A stretch of DNA of 35,987 nt from Streptomyces huasconensis (GTDB lineage Bacteria > Actinomycetota > Actinomycetes > Streptomycetales > Streptomycetaceae), in contig RBWT01000078.1 in assembly GCA_004010275.1 (NCBI GenBank), positions 1 to 35,987 on the forward strand, written 5' to 3'. A program made the position numbers and the translations under genes. The notes below the pieces were generated by a model. It was not told where the DNA came from. It ran no database searches and saw only the letters and a program-made list of their open reading frames with translations. Position 1 is the first letter of the stretch; every line of letters starts with the position of its first letter. Shown one piece after another: positions 33,322 to 35,987 of this stretch.

Positions 33322-34818
33322 ATGGCGTCCAGCCTGACGAAGGACTCCGCCAGTACTCCTGGCCCCGAGAAGACCTTCTTCGGCCACCCCCGCGGACTGG
33401 CCACACTGTTCATGACCGAGATGTGGGAGCGCTACAGCTTCTACGGCATGAAGGCACTTCTCCCGCTGTACCTGATCGCCCCCGGCGGCATGAACATGAG
33501 TGCCACGACGGCGACGGCGATCTACTCCGTCTACATGTCGATGGTCTACCTGCTCGCCCTGCCGGGCGGCTGGATGGCCGACCGCTTCTGGGGTCCGCGC
33601 AAGACGGTCATCATCGGTGCCTCCGTCGTCATCCTCGGCCACATCACCCTCGCGCTGCCGAACTCGGCGTCCTTCTTCGCCGGCCTCGCGCTCGTCGCGC
33701 TCGGCTCCGGCCTGCTGAAGGCGAACATCTCCGTGATGGTCGGCCACCTCTACGACGGTCCGAAGGACCCGCGCCGCGACGGTGGCTTCACGCTCTTCTA
33801 CATCGGCATCAACCTCGGCGCCTTCCTCGCCCCGCTCTCCATCGGCACGGTCGGCGAGAGCGTCAACTGGCACCTCGGCTTCGCGCTCGCCGCGGCCGGC
33901 ATGGCCCTCGGTCTCGCCCAGTTCATGCTCGGCTCGCGCCACCTGAGCGCACAGAGCAGCGTGATCTCGCAGCCCGCAACGCCGGAGCAGCGCGCCTCCG
34001 CCCTGCGCACCGGTCTGATCTGGCTGATCGTCGCCGCCGCGCTCTACACGCTGATGGGCGTCACCGGGAACTTCGCCGACTGGGCGCTGATGCCGCTGAT
34101 CATCGCGGGTCTGCTCATCCCGATCGCCGTCCTCGCCCGCATGAAGCGCGACAAGGAGCTGTCGCAGCTGGAGCAGTCGAAGCTGTCCGGCTACATCTGG
34201 TTCTTCGTGGTCGCCGCCGTCTTCTGGATGATCTACGACCAGAACGGCTCGACCCTGTCGATCTTCGGCAAGACGGCGACGACGAACAACCTCTTCGGGT
34301 TCGACTTCCCGACCTCCTGGTACCAGTCGCTGAACCCGATCTTCATCATGGCGCTCGCCCCCGTGGTCGCCTCGGCGTGGCTGTGGCTGAACAAGCGGGG
34401 CAAGGAGCCGAGCACGGCGGTCAAGTTCGCCTCCAGCCTCACGCTGATCGGCATCTCCTTCGCCGTCTTCCTCATCCCGCTGATCGACACCGCCAACAAC
34501 GGCGGCCGGGTCAGCCCGATGTGGCTGGTCGCGATCTACTTCATCCAGACCGTCGGCGAGCTGTGCCTCTCCCCGGTCGGCCTGTCGCTCACCACGAAGA
34601 TGGCGCCGGAGAAGTACAGCGCCCAAATGATGGGCGTCTGGTTCCTCGCGGTCACCGCGGGCGACTCCGTGACGGGTCTGCTGACCTCGCCGCAGCTCGG
34701 CATCGACCTCAACAACTCCGGGGCGGTGGCCGTCGAGGCGATCATCGCGGTCATCGCGGGCTTCGGCATCTGGACGTCGCGCAAGAAGGTCAAGCAGCTG
34801 ATGGGCTCCGTCAACTGA
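33322..34818 (+). CDS. Proton-dependent oligopeptide transporter (POT/PTR2 family)
   Basis: 498 aa integral membrane protein that imports di- and tripeptides with protons. ATG 33322 follows ACGAGGATCG. The ExxER proton-coupling motif is at residues ~33-37 (TEMWERYSFYGM). PTR2 signatures GLLKANISVMVGHLYD, FTLFYIGINLGAFLAP and the C-terminal QTVGELCLSPVGLSLTTKMA are present, with about 14 hydrophobic segments. Length is normal. A hairpin terminator follows at 34851-34888. The 472 bp leader suggests regulated expression. It may feed peptides released by the wall amidase or dipeptidase, but that link is inference. Confidence 0.94.
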   Translation: MASSLTKDSASTPGPEKTFFGHPRGLATLFMTEMWERYSFYGMKALLPLYLIAPGGMNMSATTATAIYSVYMSMVYLLALPGGWMADRFWGPRKTVIIGASVVILGHITLALPNSASFFAGLALVALGSGLLKANISVMVGHLYDGPKDPRRDGGFTLFYIGINLGAFLAPLSIGTVGESVNWHLGFALAAAGMALGLAQFMLGSRHLSAQSSVISQPATPEQRASALRTGLIWLIVAAALYTLMGVTGNFADWALMPLIIAGLLIPIAVLARMKRDKELSQLEQSKLSGYIWFFVVAAVFWMIYDQNGSTLSIFGKTATTNNLFGFDFPTSWYQSLNPIFIMALAPVVASAWLWLNKRGKEPSTAVKFASSLTLIGISFAVFLIPLIDTANNGGRVSPMWLVAIYFIQTVGELCLSPVGLSLTTKMAPEKYSAQMMGVWFLAVTAGDSVTGLLTSPQLGIDLNNSGAVAVEAIIAVIAGFGIWTSRKKVKQLMGSVN

Positions 34819-34850
34819 CGTACGCCCGTCCAGGCCACGCCTGAACCGAA

Positions 34851-34888
34851 CGAAGGGCCGCCACACCACCCGGTGCGGTGGCCCTTCG
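34851..34888 (+). terminator. Hairpin terminator after the transporter gene
   Basis: CGAAGGG (34851-34857) pairs with CCCTTCG (34882-34888), extended inward by imperfect CCACACCACC / GGTGCGGTGG pairing, and followed by CGTTTCT. Confidence 0.65.
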
Positions 34889-34933
34889 CGTTTCTGCGCG
34901 CTCCCGAGGGTCCGCCGGTGGAGCATCTGGCGC

Positions 34934-35770
34934 ATGCGCCGTACCTTGCTGCCCCTCGCCCTCTGCGGGGCGCTGCTCTCGCCCCACGCCGCCGCCGAAG
35001 CGGCCCCCCGGCCGCCGTCCGGGAAACTCTTCTCGTACGGGCCCCACGCGCGCCAGAACATCACCGTGTACGGAAACCCGTCCCCGCACCGCCCCGCCCT
35101 GATGATCGTGCACGGGGGCTCGTGGGCGCGGGACACGGACTGGAGCGGCCGGGCCCGGTGGTTCGCGGAGCGCGGCTTCACTGTGTACGACACCGACTAC
35201 CGGCTGACGTCGGACGCGGCGTGGCCCGCGCAGCGTGACGACGTGCTGGCGGCGCTGCGGTGGGTCGGGGACCGGGAGCGGGGGGAACGGCCGCTGGTGC
35301 TCGGCTCGTCGGCGGGCGGGCATCTGGCCTTGCAGGCCGGTGCGTACGGGGAGGGGCGTGCGCGGGTACGGGGGGTCGTGGCGCTCTCCCCGGTGGCCTC
35401 CCCCTACCGGGCGTGGGCGGACGGGGACGTGGCCGGTGCCCCGGCCGAGCGGCGGGCGCTGCGGAGGGCCGCCGAGCGGCTCGCGGGGTGCGCTCCGGAT
35501 CTCGGCGGGCTGCGCTGCTGGGAGCGGTGGGACGACTTGGCCGCCAGGACACACGCGTCCGGTACGGATGACGCCCCGCTGCTCCTGATCCACTCGGCGG
35601 GTGACTTCGTGCCGCGCGCCCACTCCACGGAACTCGCGGGCGCGCAGCGGCGGGCGGGGCTGCGGGACGTGACGGTACGGACGGTCCGGGGCGCGGCCCA
35701 CGGGGGCCCACTGCTCAAGGCTCCGGGCATGGCCGGGGCGGCCCTGCGCTGGCTGCGGGCTCACGCGTAG
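34934..35770 (+). CDS. Secreted alpha/beta-hydrolase (esterase/lipase-like)
   Basis: 278 aa. ATG (MRRTLLPLALCGALLSPHAA, cleaved near AEA) gives a signal peptide. The fold of hormone-sensitive-lipase-type esterases is clear: oxyanion HGGSW (residues ~57-61), nucleophile elbow VLGSSAGGHLALQ, acidic DFVP in LLIHSAGDFVPRAHS, and catalytic His in GAAHGG near the C-terminus. Short for a lipase and without a lid domain. Likely an extracellular carboxylesterase or acetyl-esterase; its substrate is unknown. Separated from the transporter by a terminator, so not in an operon. Confidence 0.87.
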   Translation: MRRTLLPLALCGALLSPHAAAEAAPRPPSGKLFSYGPHARQNITVYGNPSPHRPALMIVHGGSWARDTDWSGRARWFAERGFTVYDTDYRLTSDAAWPAQRDDVLAALRWVGDRERGERPLVLGSSAGGHLALQAGAYGEGRARVRGVVALSPVASPYRAWADGDVAGAPAERRALRRAAERLAGCAPDLGGLRCWERWDDLAARTHASGTDDAPLLLIHSAGDFVPRAHSTELAGAQRRAGLRDVTVRTVRGAAHGGPLLKAPGMAGAALRWLRAHA

Positions 35771-35853
35771 CGCTTCCGGCGGTCGGAGGTGGGGTGCGGG
35801 ACGGCCGGGGGTCGCTTCCCGCCCTGCCCCACCTTGCGCCCCGCCAACCACGC

Positions 35854-35889
35854 CCCCGAAGGGGCGCGGGGAACTGCGCGCCCAGCCAC
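35854..35889 (-). repeat. Dispersed GC-rich palindromic repeat, copy 8 (reverse)
   Basis: Reverse copy: CCCCCGAAGGGGCGCGGGGA then ACTGCGCGCCCAGCC. It lies downstream of the hydrolase gene. Confidence 0.8.
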
Positions 35890-35951
35890 AAACAACCCGC
35901 AGCCGCGTCTGCCCCCCGACGGCCACATGGCGAGTGCGGGGCCCGCTGCGC

Positions 35952-35987
35952 GTGGTTGCTCGCGCAGTTCCCCGCGCCCCTGACGGG
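35952..35987 (+). repeat. Dispersed GC-rich palindromic repeat, copy 9 (cut by window end)
   Basis: Plus copy GGTTGCTCGCGCAGTTCCCC, then GCGCCCCTGACGGG; its hairpin is cut by the window end. It lies about 60 bp after copy 8 in opposite orientation. Confidence 0.75.

Overview
The window is high-GC actinobacterial chromosome, almost certainly Streptomyces. The evidence is very high GC at third codon positions, frequent GTG/TTG starts, GGAGG ribosome binding sites, and typical Streptomyces neighbours: a run of LytR-CpsA-Psr (LCP) genes next to sugar-nucleotide and glycosyltransferase genes, purE/purK beside a GtrA protein and a two-component system, and Scr1-type/DUF397 small regulators.

Layout. 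0.1-3.7 kb (minus): an AlkA-type DNA glycosylase, a mannose-1-phosphate guanylyltransferase-like enzyme and a secreted PGRP/amidase. 3.9-14.8 kb: a TIGR03089 protein, five LCP cell-wall glycopolymer ligases, a GT2 glycosyltransferase and a hotdog thioesterase. 14.9-18.9 kb: a degenerate M19 dipeptidase-like protein, two tandem VOC proteins, a CGNR-type regulator and UDP-glucose 6-dehydrogenase. 19.06-20.2 kb: an acyl-CoA dehydrogenase whose 3' end is the insertion site of a ~6 kb integrative element (about 20.16-26.19 kb). 26.3-35.8 kb: a DHFR/RibD-like protein, an M19 dipeptidase with an internal deletion, purE, purK, GtrA, a histidine kinase and response regulator, a POT peptide transporter and a secreted alpha/beta hydrolase.

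The left half is a cell-envelope region. GDP-mannose and UDP-glucuronate precursors, a glycosyltransferase, LCP enzymes that attach polymers to peptidoglycan, and an amidase act on the same structure. The element carries a tyrosine integrase, small DNA-binding proteins, and a tightly overlapping minus-strand operon: a small CxxxxC protein, a DUF6879 protein, an Scr1-type HTH regulator, two small proteins, then DUF397 and another small protein. It has no recognisable transfer or complete replication gene. Its attachment site supplies a synonymous replacement for the last ~19 codons of the target gene, including the catalytic glutamate codon. The displaced host copy remains at the right end.

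Two cautions. At least 17 single-base frame disruptions fall in twelve genes, nearly all in G/C runs and nearly all left of 17.5 kb or at 26.9 kb. This looks like consensus error rather than gene decay, so those genes are described as whole genes with the break marked. All family assignments come from motif recognition by eye; no database search was run.
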